From contig NZ_BJVK01000008.1 of assembly GCF_007989105.1 (NCBI RefSeq), positions 1 to 64,000 on the forward strand: a stretch of DNA of 64,000 nt. Direction: 5' to 3'. Position 1 is the stretch's first letter; each line of letters opens with the position of its first letter. Positions 45,947 through 55,451 of the stretch are shown here, piece by piece. This DNA is from Lentilactobacillus kefiri. GTDB lineage: Bacteria > Bacillota > Bacilli > Lactobacillales > Lactobacillaceae. The notes under the pieces were generated by a model, which was not told the origin of the DNA, searched no databases, and saw only the letters and a program-made list of their open reading frames with translations. The translations under genes and the position numbers were made by a program.

Positions 45947-48430
45947 TTATTTAATTTTAAATGTCAGCTGACGTGCGAGTGGATCAAACTCATATGCCCC
46001 ACGAACCATTTGGCCATTTTCAGTTGGCCGAACATTCTCTGAAGTTCGAATTCGGAGATTTCTTGGCGCAACCTTTGGTTCTGAGAAGTTAACGAATATT
46101 TTGTCATTCGCAAAATCGTAGACAACATCCTTAATCGGAACTGTTTCCGAAATAATCTCAAAGTCAGTCTCTTCGCCGTGAACAAACAGTCGCTTGTGAA
46201 AGGCATCCGTTGGTTTCATGGTTAAAATCATATTCCCATTGTCTTCGACTTCACCGCCAAATGATAGCCAACCAGCTTGTGGATCGAAGTGAACAAATTG
46301 ACCAGCTTCGTGCATATAACCATAAAATGACTGGCCGTAATCTCCGGTATAAGGTTCAAAGTCCATGATATCGGGATTTGCCAAATATCCCATTGAACCA
46401 AAGCCGTCTTGGTTAATTGTTGTCAAAGCACTGGTTGAAGCAGCATAACCCACTTTCAGCAGATACAAATCATCTGAATGGTGCTCCTTGTAACTCTGAA
46501 GAAGTGGAATTGCGTTCAAAGGCGAACCATAATGGCCAAACAGCCTGCCCATGACTTCCCGCTTACCATAAACAGCGGAATCAAAGTAACGTCGTGCAGC
46601 GCCGTTATAACCCCAATTAGGGATTGAAGGTGTGTATGCTTTTACGGCATCAACCGTCTGCTTGGCCTTCTCTTCATCACCAAAGTAATCACACCAAACA
46701 TAGATTTCTTCTTGGCCAGTTGAATCCCAAGGCATTTCACTGCCTTATGGGTACTTCAGGCTTGCCCAAATTTGGTAACGGAGACGCATATATGCCTCAT
46801 ATTTCTTGGCTTTTTCATCCCAGCCTTCATATTCCAAATCCTTTAAGATCCACAAATGAACGCTGCCGACCATCAAGCCAAACTGTTCCAAATACATAAA
46901 TTTATCCTTGGTGGCAAACTTATGCATTGCCATCACTGTGTGATAAGCATGATCCAAATACCACTGCCAGTCGTGATTAGTAACCAAGCCATCGTAATTT
47001 CGGGCTAAGCGATACATCATCCAATAAATGGCTGCCTGGTGAACATAATTATATGCCCGCCACGTTTCCTCGGATCGAGACTTGTCCCATGATGCCCAAC
47101 TATATGGGGAGTTCTCATCCGTATAGTAAAGGCTGGCTCGGACCGAATAGTCGTCTTTATTTTGCAACTTTCCCCACAAAACATCGTCAACGTATTCTTC
47201 CAACAACTGAACTTGATGTTTATCCGGCATCAGCAGGTTTTTCGAAGCCATCAATAAGTTTGGCCCGGCACCAACTTCGTCAGATACCCCAGAGATAAAC
47301 GTGCGCCGTTCATTTAAGACCTTTTGTTTTGCATCCCGGTCATAAGTGATAAATGCATGTTTTCTCCCATATTTGTCATCATCCTCAAGCCACTGATTTT
47401 TAACATGGAAATCAGCTAGTTTTTTAACGGCCTTATCGGCAGCGTCCAATACAAAGTAATTAATCGTCTGGTGAGTGCCGTCTTCGTACTCAACCAAGAC
47501 GTCGGCATACCCATAGTAATCACCGGTGCCAACGAGCTTATACGAACCGTCTCCGGCTTGATAAATGTCCAAGGCATTTTCAGGAGAAACTTTGATCGAA
47601 GTGATTGGACTCTTCGCGTTAATCGTCAAATGAGCGGTTTCAGTTCCGTGAATTGTGTAGCCTGGAACACTATCAACAACTGGCATACCCAAACGATGAA
47701 GTTCTTCGGGCACGTCAGCCTGGTTATCAATGACTGTGAATCGAAGTGAATATTCCTGGCCTTCACCCGGCTTTAAAATCAATGAAGTCGGCTTATTCCA
47801 ATGTTTCTGATCGAACCAGTCACTTTCAGCATAGGCAAATGAGAGAATTGTCCACTCGTAAAATCCTTCAAACGTCACTCTTCGTGGCGTCTTATCGTCA
47901 TTCAATGGCCGGTAAGCCTCAAAATGAGCGTTCTTTCCAGGAGTAACCAGTAGTGTCGGTTCATCGCCGCTTAGCCGAGTTACCTGAACATATCCGGCAT
48001 CATTGCCGATATATGGATCGGAAAAGACACAGTTTTGGTGGCTTTCATCCAAAGTGTTGTCTGTCAGAATTTGGTTAAAAATCATGGCAACGCCCAAACC
48101 GCCGACTTCATATTCTTCTTTGGTCGGATTGTTAAGTTTAATTGTAAAGGTGGTTTCAGTGCCATCTTCTGAAGTTTTCCACTCACGTGACACATCCAGT
48201 GGACAGTCTTTTAGTTCTTCGTCAAAAGCCGTTCTATAGGTGTCCCAAGGGTTGAAGATGGTTCGTAAGGAAATCGTGATATCTCCAAGTTGGTAATAGC
48301 CTTTGCCTTGTCGCTTAACTTTGGATTTACTCATACCGAAGTCAAAGCTGCCGTCACTGTTTGTAACTGCAAGCTTATTGAGGATTGCATCATTAGCGGT
48401 AGATTTCTCAAGTTCAAATTTTCTTTTCAT
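45947..48430 (-). pseudogene. DUF5695-type (glycosidase-like) protein with in-frame stop
   Basis: Reads as one protein of about 827 residues interrupted once by an in-frame TAA at 46745-46747 (…SLKYP-stop-GSEMPWDSTGQEE…). Both sides stay in the same frame, so a single base change such as GAA or CAA to TAA explains it. The N-terminal half is a beta-sandwich (QLGDITISLRTI). From about residue 350 an alpha/alpha toroid begins (YVHQAAIYWMMYRLARNYD), and the C-terminus is again beta-rich (PRNLRIRTSENVRP). The layout fits DUF5695-type glycoside-hydrolase-like proteins. There is no signal peptide, so it is cytoplasmic. A perfect cre site and promoter lie upstream. A second ATG at 48433 is possible. 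Confidence 0.75.
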
Positions 48431-48556
48431 CATTTCGCTCCTTTATTCAAGTAATTAAGAATGGTTTGTCAAAGTTAATCTGAGATGTCGTTTTGGTTGA
48501 TGATCCTGTGTTTCCAATCATTTTCACCAAAAACGATCATATAAATACATCTTCTA

Positions 48557-48581
48557 TGATAACGGTTACAACGTTATTATA
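48557..48581 (-). promoter_or_regulatory. Promoter with perfect cre site
   Basis: TATAAT on the minus strand (48581-48576) is followed within a few bases by TGATAACGGTTACA (48557-48570, plus-strand reading), an exact match to the CcpA cre consensus TGWNANCGNTNWCA. A cre at the transcription start implies repression on glucose. The remaining 48600-48924 interval holds only AT-rich sequence and the presumed amtB promoter, with nothing else recognisable. Confidence 0.82.
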
Positions 48582-48924
48582 AAATAGTTAAAGCCACATT
48601 TCTGGTAGAAAAAACGGACATTTTTCATTCAAGGTCTCAGATTCAAATAATTCGAGGACTCAATTCTGAAATGGGATCATCAATCATGTCACGTTGCCGT
48701 CAGTTTTTTAGTCGAATATGTTAGGTTTAATTACATATACCAATCCAATTCAGAAACTTTTTTCATCTTAAATTGGCCAAATACAATTGCTTTATCACTG
48801 GCGTTGGCACCGTTTCCAAATTAATGAGTGCTTTTATAATTTTCTAACCAATTTCAAAATGTACTGGACGTTTCAAAAAGATGATGTTAGAATTTATGAC
48901 ATTAAAAGAGAAGGAAGCGATGTT

Positions 48925-50259
48925 ATGAATGCTGCAAATACCTCGTTCATGATTTTATCCAGTATTTTGGTATTATTCATGACTCCCGGATTAGCGTTTT
49001 TCTATGGGGGCCTGGTTTCAAAGCGAAACGTTGTTAACACGATGCTGTCTGTCTTCATTATGACTGGTGTCGCAATTGTTCTTTGGATTGTGATCGGCTA
49101 TTCATTGTCATTCTCAGGAAATATTGGCGGTGTTGTTGGTGACGTCAAGAATTTCTTCATGAATGGTGTCGACTTAACTTCACTGACCGCAACCAAGATT
49201 CCAACCGGGATCTTCTCAGTCTTTGAAATGATGTTTGCAATTATCACTCCTGCACTATTCGTTGGTGCGGTTGTTGGCCGGATTAAATTCAACTTCTTGT
49301 TGGTATTCTTAATTCTATGGTCAATCATCATTTACTATCCAATGGTCCATCTGGTTTGGAGTCCCAACGGATTGCTTGCCGGACTTGGAACCTTGGATTT
49401 CGCCGGTGGAACCGTTGTTCATATCAACGCTGGTGTTACGGCATTTGTTCTTTCAGCCTTCTTGGGCAAACGAGTTAAATTTGGTGATATTCCTCATACC
49501 CACTACAACTTACCTTGGGTTTTACTTGGTGCCACCATTCTTTGGATTGGTTGGTATGGGTTTAACGCCGGATCAGCAATGGGTGTTGACAACATTGCCG
49601 CTCAAGCAACTATCACAACCACAATGTCCACTGGTACCGCAATGGTAACCTGGATGATTTTGGACATGATTATCAACGGTAAGCCAACCTTGGTTGGTGT
49701 TTGTACCGGTACCCTTTGTGGATTAGTTGGTGTCACCCCTGCCTGTGGGTTTGTCACTATCGCCGGATCATTTTGGATTGGCATGTTCTCAACATTTGCC
49801 AGCTACTTCTTTGTAAACTATCTCAAAGATCGAATTGGTGTTGATGATGCTTTGGATGCATTTGGATGCCATGGTGTCAGTGGAATTGTGGGTTCAATTG
49901 CAACCGGACTATTTGCTACCAAATCAGTCAACCCAATCGTTGCTCATAATGGTGCCTTCTATGGTGGTGGTTTCCATCAGTTAGGTGTTCAAATCATTGC
50001 AACACTTGCTACTATCGTCTTCGTTACGATTGCTGCATCAATCATCATTAAGCTGTTGAGCTTGGTAATGCCAATGCGGGTTAACCGGAAAGAAGAAAAG
50101 ATGGGCTTGGATAAAGGTGAACACGGTGAGGAAGCTGATTACACCGTTGACATGAGTGAAAATCTCGACGAGTACAGATCCGATTTGAACCTCTATTCAA
50201 AGGAATTCAGAGGTCAGCTTGGTGGACTGGACACCAATAAGGATCCCCATTTACATTGA
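48925..50259 (+). CDS. amtB: Ammonium transporter
   Basis: A 444-residue Amt/Mep/Rh channel with eleven membrane segments. The periplasmic entry motif is AFFYGGLVSKRNV, and DFAGGTVVHINAGVTAF supplies the first pore His. DAFGCHGVSGIVG supplies the second pore His of the twin-histidine pair. The start is the ATG behind AAGGAAGCGATGTT; 46 upstream in-frame codons are in non-coding sequence. The cytosolic tail (from about 400) is charged. No glnK lies beside it, which is unusual outside the lactobacilli and enterococci. Confidence 0.96.
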   Translation: MNAANTSFMILSSILVLFMTPGLAFFYGGLVSKRNVVNTMLSVFIMTGVAIVLWIVIGYSLSFSGNIGGVVGDVKNFFMNGVDLTSLTATKIPTGIFSVFEMMFAIITPALFVGAVVGRIKFNFLLVFLILWSIIIYYPMVHLVWSPNGLLAGLGTLDFAGGTVVHINAGVTAFVLSAFLGKRVKFGDIPHTHYNLPWVLLGATILWIGWYGFNAGSAMGVDNIAAQATITTTMSTGTAMVTWMILDMIINGKPTLVGVCTGTLCGLVGVTPACGFVTIAGSFWIGMFSTFASYFFVNYLKDRIGVDDALDAFGCHGVSGIVGSIATGLFATKSVNPIVAHNGAFYGGGFHQLGVQIIATLATIVFVTIAASIIIKLLSLVMPMRVNRKEEKMGLDKGEHGEEADYTVDMSENLDEYRSDLNLYSKEFRGQLGGLDTNKDPHLH

Positions 50260-50283
50260 TTTAAACATTCATAACAATAAAAA

Positions 50284-50325
50284 GTTGGGTCTTCAATTCA
50301 AGCCGATGAATTGAAGGCTCTTTTA
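50284..50325 (+). terminator. Rho-independent terminator
   Basis: A stem of GTCTTCAATTC with GAATTGAAGGC near 50288-50320, followed by TTTT, after amtB. Confidence 0.8.
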
Positions 50326-50407
50326 TATTCGCTTAAAAAATATTTGAAACGACCAACGTGAGATATAATTTAGACATATTAAATGAAAGAACTTGTAGGA
50401 GGTCAAA

Positions 50408-50899
50408 ATGACATATTCGAGAAGCGAATCAATTGAAATGGTTAATATGTGCATGATTTACAATGAAGAAACCAAAGAAGTGCTAGTTGAAGATAAAACC
50501 GACGTCGCTTGGAAATTCGGTCATACCTTTCCAGGCGGTCACGTTGAAAAAGGAGAAAGCCTCTACGATGCGATGGTTCGGGAAGTCTTTGAAGAAACCG
50601 GCTTAATTGTCAGTCATTTACAGTCCTGCGGAACCGTTGAATGGTTTAACGAAGAACCAGCTTATCGCCGAATTGGTTTCTTATACCGGACCAGCGATTT
50701 TACCGGTACCCTCAAACAATCCGATGAAGGGAAAAACCTCTGGATGCCTTTGAAAGATTTAAACGAAGACAATACCGCAGAAAGCTTCATGAAGTTCCTC
50801 AAAATTTTCACCGATCCGCATACTGTGGATGCCGCTTCCGCAGTCATGAATGGTTCCTTAACCATAATCCCCAAAGACGACTCAAACGGGCATTCATAA
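50408..50899 (+). CDS. NUDIX hydrolase (MutT-like)
   Basis: A 163-residue pyrophosphohydrolase. The Nudix box is complete at residues 43-65: GGHVEKGES and REVFEETG with all metal-binding Glu. It is probably a nucleotide-sanitising enzyme (8-oxo-dGTP or similar), but Nudix substrates cannot be read from the box alone. GTAGGAGGTC precedes the ATG. It lies 46 bases ahead of the broken lipid-kinase gene and may be cotranscribed with it. Confidence 0.92.
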   Translation: MTYSRSESIEMVNMCMIYNEETKEVLVEDKTDVAWKFGHTFPGGHVEKGESLYDAMVREVFEETGLIVSHLQSCGTVEWFNEEPAYRRIGFLYRTSDFTGTLKQSDEGKNLWMPLKDLNEDNTAESFMKFLKIFTDPHTVDAASAVMNGSLTIIPKDDSNGHS

Positions 50900-50945
50900 T
50901 ATAATTAAGCCATAATCCGCAGCAATCTAACGGAGGAGGTGCCCC

Positions 50946-51825
50946 ATGAAAAAATACCTGATTATTTATAATGGCAATGCTGGAACCAGTGATAATAAAA
51001 AGATTGCTGAACAGACAAAGTTATATTTGGAGGAACACGGCCGCTCAGCTGTTTTAAGTCCGACCCAGTCGCGAGAAGATGCAGTGAGCCAAGTCAAACA
51101 GTCGGTTGAAGGATTTGATTGCCTGATGTGATGGCTCAATCAACACGGCCTGTGAAGGCTTCCTAAAGGCTGGAAAATCAATTCCTTTGGGTATCATTCC
51201 CGGTGGGACAGTGAATAACTTTGCTCGAGCATTGAAGATTCCCCTGAATACAACAGATGCCATCAAAAATCTCATCCATGGCAATCCGACCGAAGTCGAT
51301 CTGGGGGCCATCGGGAAAACGCCGGTGGTCAGCAGTCTCACCCTTGGAAGATTGGCAGACATTGCGAGAAATGTGAAAGACGAGGAAAAGAAGAAGTTTG
51401 GAAAAATCATCTATCTAATTAAGGGCTTTAAAGAACTTTATTCCAACCACTCTTATAAGCTCAAATTGACGGCAAATGGCCGATCAAAGGCTTTTCGAGC
51501 ACAGATTCTACTCATCACGACAACCAATTCAGTTGGCGGTTTCATCTCTTTTAATCCTGAAGCTTCCTACGATGATGATTACCTTCACGTCTTCTGGCTG
51601 AAACGCTTTTCACCTCTGTCTCTGATCACTTACCTGCGGTACTTTGTGACGGGTAACCTCAAAAACGCCAGTGGGGTTCGATACTTTAAAACAAAATCAG
51701 TCAAAATTGAAGGTTTATCCGACCAAACAATTGAGGCTCGAATTGACGGTGATCCGGCAATGTGTGTCCCATTCACAGTTCAGACGCAGCCTGATTTTTT
51801 ACAGGTCATTGTCCCGAAAACATAA
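50946..51825 (+). pseudogene. Diacylglycerol/lipid kinase-like gene with deletion in GGDG motif
   Basis: The N-terminal frame MKKYLIIYNGNAGTSDNKKIA runs to GFDCLM and then hits TGA at 51129. One base out of phase, the sequence continues as DGSINTACEGFLKAGKSIPLGIIPGGTVNNFARAL to a normal C-terminus. Family members have GFDxxVxxGGDGS at this point, so the Gly-Gly of the nucleotide-binding GGDG loop is missing together with flanking codons. Loss of about 11 bases near 51127-51131 restores both spacing and frame. The ATP site and the reading frame are both destroyed. GGAGGAGG precedes the ATG. The rest is intact, indicating recent inactivation. Confidence 0.85.
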
Positions 51826-51862
51826 AAAGTCATCAACCACAACAGTGATTGATGACTTTTTT
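51823..51862. terminator. Bidirectional terminator
   Basis: AAAAAGTCATCAA/TTGATGACTTTTTT stem (near 51825-51837 and 51849-51862), shared by the lipid-kinase pseudogene and the aldehyde dehydrogenase gene. Confidence 0.92.
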
Positions 51863-51896
51863 CATATATTAAATTCAAATTGGTTTAATCGGCTAA

Positions 51897-53321
51897 TTAG
51901 TCAGCAGGGTCAACGGCAACCAAGCCACCGGCAAGGTTATTCATGTTAGGCTTGTCAGCCTTAACAATCAACTGCTCGTTGACAAAGGCCATTTGACCAA
52001 TATGACTCATTTCACGGCCGTATCCTGATAATTTAACACCGCCAAATGGAATTTCAGGCAATGTTGACATAAAGTTGTTAACAAAGACCATTCCAGTTTC
52101 AATTTGTGATGCAACTTCAGCACCGTGATCAGCATCACCGGCAAAAACAATTCCGCCAAGTCCGTAAGGGTTATCGTTTGCAAGATCAATCGCTTCTTGT
52201 TCACTGTGAACCTTGTAGACAACGGCGATTGGGCCAAACATTTCTTCGCTGTATGCTGGATTGTCTTTAGTGACATCGGTCAAAATTGTTGGTTTGAAGA
52301 ACTGACCAGGAAGATCAATTGGTTCATTACCATAAACAACTTTGGCACCGGCAGCGATTGCGCCGTCCAATTGTTTCTGCAGTTTGTTCTTGGCACGTTC
52401 AGTGTTCATTGGAGCCAAAGTTGTCTTAGGATCCATTGGATCGCCAGGCTTCAGTGCAGCAAACTTCTTCTTTAAGTTTTCAACGAATTCATCGTACACA
52501 TTGTCCATCACGATGAAACGCTTGGATGAAGTACATACCTGACCATCATTGTAAATCCGTGCCCGCCATGCAATGTCATTCACATCATCCATGTTAGCGT
52601 CACCCAATACAACAAATGGATCCATTCCACCAAGCTCCATTGTGTTCTTCTTAAGTGCCTTACCAGCAGCTGAAGCAACGGCAGTACCGCCACGTTCGGA
52701 ACCAGTTAAAGCAACTCCTTGAACACGAGGATCGTCAATTGCTTCAGTAACTTGATCATATGAAAGGAACAAATTGGTCAATGATCCCTTAGGAGCACCA
52801 GCTTCAGCAACCACATCCGCAAACATTTGAGCTGATGTTGGTGTATTTGAAGCATGCTTCAGAATCATTGGGTTCCCTACCATAAAGTTAGGTGCAAATA
52901 CACGCATAATTTGGTAGTAAGGGAAGTTCCATGGTTCAACCATCATGACAACCCCGGTTGCGTGGTGTTGAACTTCGGCTTCACCAGTTGCAATTGTATC
53001 AATCTTTTCAGGCTTTAATAAGTCTTCGCCATGATCAGCAAACCAATCGGCAATCAGAGCAACAAGCTCAACTTCGCCTCGTGATTCACCAATTAATTTA
53101 CCCATATCAATCGTACAAGCTTTGGCTAATTCATCTTCATGTTCACGCAACTTATCAGCAACGTTGTGAAGAATCTTAGCTCTTTCGGAAATATCTTGTT
53201 TCTTCATTGATTCATATAAATCGTGACCAGTTGCTAATGCAGCTTGCAACTCATCATCGGTAGCATTTGGATATTCCTTAACAACTTCGTTGTTGTAAGG
53301 ATTAACAGTACGATATGCCAT
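51897..53321 (-). CDS. Aldehyde dehydrogenase (succinate-semialdehyde dehydrogenase-like)
   Basis: A 474-residue NAD(P)-dependent dehydrogenase. The catalytic Cys263 lies in GQVCTSSKR and the general base Glu229 in MELGG. MVEPWNFPYYQ and GSERGG build the cofactor site. The N-terminus AYRTVNPYNNEVVKEY and GMVFVNN match the SSADH (Sad/GabD) group of lactobacilli. Probable substrates are succinate semialdehyde or other short aldehydes. GGAGG lies before the ATG. It is transcribed alone. Confidence 0.9.
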   Translation of the reverse strand: MAYRTVNPYNNEVVKEYPNATDDELQAALATGHDLYESMKKQDISERAKILHNVADKLREHEDELAKACTIDMGKLIGESRGEVELVALIADWFADHGEDLLKPEKIDTIATGEAEVQHHATGVVMMVEPWNFPYYQIMRVFAPNFMVGNPMILKHASNTPTSAQMFADVVAEAGAPKGSLTNLFLSYDQVTEAIDDPRVQGVALTGSERGGTAVASAAGKALKKNTMELGGMDPFVVLGDANMDDVNDIAWRARIYNDGQVCTSSKRFIVMDNVYDEFVENLKKKFAALKPGDPMDPKTTLAPMNTERAKNKLQKQLDGAIAAGAKVVYGNEPIDLPGQFFKPTILTDVTKDNPAYSEEMFGPIAVVYKVHSEQEAIDLANDNPYGLGGIVFAGDADHGAEVASQIETGMVFVNNFMSTLPEIPFGGVKLSGYGREMSHIGQMAFVNEQLIVKADKPNMNNLAGGLVAVDPAD

Positions 53322-53510
53322 TATATAACCTCCTAAATTTGGATAAACCTGTATGCTTCAAAACCGATACAGATATTTCAACATCCAAATATAGAATATC
53401 ATGACATGAAAATAGTTACAACAAAATACATTGTGATTTTCATAATGGTTAACCAATTCAATAGTCAACGCATGTTACTTATGAAAATATATTAGGATTC
53501 ACAATTCAAA

Positions 53511-54863
53511 CTAGGCATTAGCCGGCTCTTTCTTGGTATCTTTAATCTTGAATACCAAAACGATCGCAATGATTTCCAAAATAAGGAATGTCAGGAACAC
53601 CGCATTGAAGTTCTTGTTTCCGAGTACAACGGTCGCAATAACAATCGCGGTTGAACCCATAATCTGACGAATAGTCGAAATAATGGAAGAACCATGCGGG
53701 ATCAAATCGTTGGTCAGTGAATTGGCACCTAATGTGGTGGCTGGCATCATTGCAAACGCATTTCCAGACTCAATGATAATTGAGCAGATAACGGCAATCC
53801 AGATACTGTTCAGTGATGAGAACAATAGCAGAGCGGCCCATCCAACAATAAACAAACCAAAGCCAATCATAATAACCGGCTTAAACCCAATTCGATCAGC
53901 CAAACGGCCACTACGTCGATTTAACCATGAAAGAATTGCAGCGGCTGGTACCAGTGCAAGGCCAGACCATAACGGTGTTAAGCCAAGAATCTGTTGATAA
54001 TACAATGGCATAATAATAGTAACTGTAATTAAGGACATGTATGAAAGTGATGTCAATGCGACACCCAAGTCAAAGTTGGTGATTGAAAGAATATCCAATC
54101 GCAATAGTGGCTGTGGCATCTTCAATTGACGACGAACAAACATGAACAATAATATCAGTGAAACAATCAGAATACCCCAGTTCAGGTAGGTGGTAGTAGG
54201 AGTCATATGAGAAATTTCGTTGATAAAGTACAGTAACCCAATAATTCCTAATGACATGAATACTGAAATAAAATCAAACTTGGTGGATTCAATCTTCAAC
54301 GGACTAATAACCGTTTTGAGAGCCAGCAAGAATACAACTGTCAAAACAATTAAGAAGAAGGCAAAAATTGCTTCCCAAGGGAAGAATTGCAGCAGAACTC
54401 CAGAAATGATCGGGCCAACTGCAAGCGCAGAACCCATGACCAAACCAACGGTTCCCATAACGGAGCCACGGTGATCAGTTGGTGTGATCTCCAAAATAAT
54501 TGACTGATATGATGGGAACAAAACACCAACACTAAATCCTTCCATTAAACGACCAACCATCATAATCAGAAAGTTGGGCGCCCAAATAATAATTAAGGTA
54601 CCAATAACGAAGTTGATTAGTAATGTCAGGTATAATGGCTTGAATCTAAAGTTCTTCATCAACCATGGCGACAGTGGCATAACAACCGACATGATCAGCA
54701 TGAAACCTGTTGTTAACCAAGCAATTGTACTAGCAGGTAAATTAAAGTACTTCATGAATGTCGGATAAGCAGTTGAAAGTGAAGACTGACTAATGGACAT
54801 CGTGAATGTTCCCAAAAGTAATGTCGCAATAAACCACTTGCGGCTTTTTTCTGTGAGTTCCAA
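53511..54863 (-). CDS. MFS transporter, DHA2 (EmrB/QacA) type
   Basis: A 450-residue drug:H+ antiporter with 12-14 membrane segments. The start is TTG at 54863, eight bases behind GAAGGGGGA; the in-frame codon at 54881 sits in that ribosome site. Segment 1 has GTFTMSISQSSLSTAYP. Motif C is around GTVGLVMGSALAVGPIISG (about 136-154), typical of exporters. The second-half loop reads RRSGRLADRIGFKP. Likely exports cationic or hydrophobic compounds. No adjacent regulator is seen. Confidence 0.87.
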   Translation of the reverse strand: MELTEKSRKWFIATLLLGTFTMSISQSSLSTAYPTFMKYFNLPASTIAWLTTGFMLIMSVVMPLSPWLMKNFRFKPLYLTLLINFVIGTLIIIWAPNFLIMMVGRLMEGFSVGVLFPSYQSIILEITPTDHRGSVMGTVGLVMGSALAVGPIISGVLLQFFPWEAIFAFFLIVLTVVFLLALKTVISPLKIESTKFDFISVFMSLGIIGLLYFINEISHMTPTTTYLNWGILIVSLILLFMFVRRQLKMPQPLLRLDILSITNFDLGVALTSLSYMSLITVTIIMPLYYQQILGLTPLWSGLALVPAAAILSWLNRRSGRLADRIGFKPVIMIGFGLFIVGWAALLLFSSLNSIWIAVICSIIIESGNAFAMMPATTLGANSLTNDLIPHGSSIISTIRQIMGSTAIVIATVVLGNKNFNAVFLTFLILEIIAIVLVFKIKDTKKEPANA

Positions 54864-54893
54864 ACGAATTTCCCCCTTCAATAATTTCTTGCT

Positions 54894-54929
54894 AAAACAG
54901 GACCGGAAATAAAATTTCCGATCCTGTTA
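54894..54929 (-). terminator. Rho-independent terminator
   Basis: AACAGGATCGGAAA/TTTCCGGTCCTGTT stem near 54896-54928, ending the mntH-uspA transcript. Confidence 0.88.
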
Positions 54930-54973
54930 ATAATACACTTAAATTTTAAGCAATGTTTCCGTAAAGCTCAGTA

Positions 54974-55423
54974 TTAACGTACAACCATTACTGAGATTGG
55001 TGAGTACTTAGCCATATATGCAGCTTGTGAACCGAAGTACTTACGAACACCAGTCTTAGATAATGATCCAACGATCAGTAAGTCAGCATGGACAGCTGGG
55101 ATAATTGTCTTAACAATTACCTCACCAGGATCTCCTTCTTCGACAACAGTATCAACGGTCTTGACACCTGCTCGAAGTGCTAATTCACGATATTGGTTAA
55201 GATGTTCTGCCAAATCTTTACGCTCACCATGAACAAAGTCTTTGTTAAGTGCTTGGAAGACGTTGACATTATCAGATTCAAGAACAGAAGCAATTACTAA
55301 TGAAGCGCCTGAAAGACGAGCTTCAGAAATTGCATACCGAAATGCTAATTGAGCATCAGGTGAATCATCAACACCAACTAAAATTCTCTTAAATTTTGTG
55401 TGTGGAGTATTATCATTTTGCAT
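54974..55423 (-). CDS. uspA: Universal stress protein
   Basis: A 149-residue UspA-domain protein of the ATP-binding class: RILVGVDDSPDAQLA opens the domain (Asp20), and the C-terminal nucleotide motif is GSLSKTGVRKYFGS (G-x2-G-x9-G(S)). It begins 28 bases after the mntH stop with AGGAGGG ahead, so it is the second gene of a manganese-transport operon, a pairing common in lactobacilli. Confidence 0.95.
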   Translation of the reverse strand: MQNDNTPHTKFKRILVGVDDSPDAQLAFRYAISEARLSGASLVIASVLESDNVNVFQALNKDFVHGERKDLAEHLNQYRELALRAGVKTVDTVVEEGDPGEVIVKTIIPAVHADLLIVGSLSKTGVRKYFGSQAAYMAKYSPISVMVVR

Positions 55424-55451
55424 CTAATCTGACCCTCCTTCTAGTTATATA

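Noticed and set aside
46740-46750. Selenocysteine or pyrrolysine readthrough at the in-frame stop
   Set aside because: The codon is TAA, not TGA or TAG, and no recoding element is visible.
48787-48924. 46-residue N-terminal extension of AmtB
   Set aside because: No ribosome site upstream; the ATG at 48925 gives a normal first transmembrane segment and has AAGGAAG ahead.
53440-53460. Palindrome TGGTTAACCA upstream of the aldehyde dehydrogenase as an operator
   Set aside because: Only 10 bp, AT-rich and single. Too weak to call.
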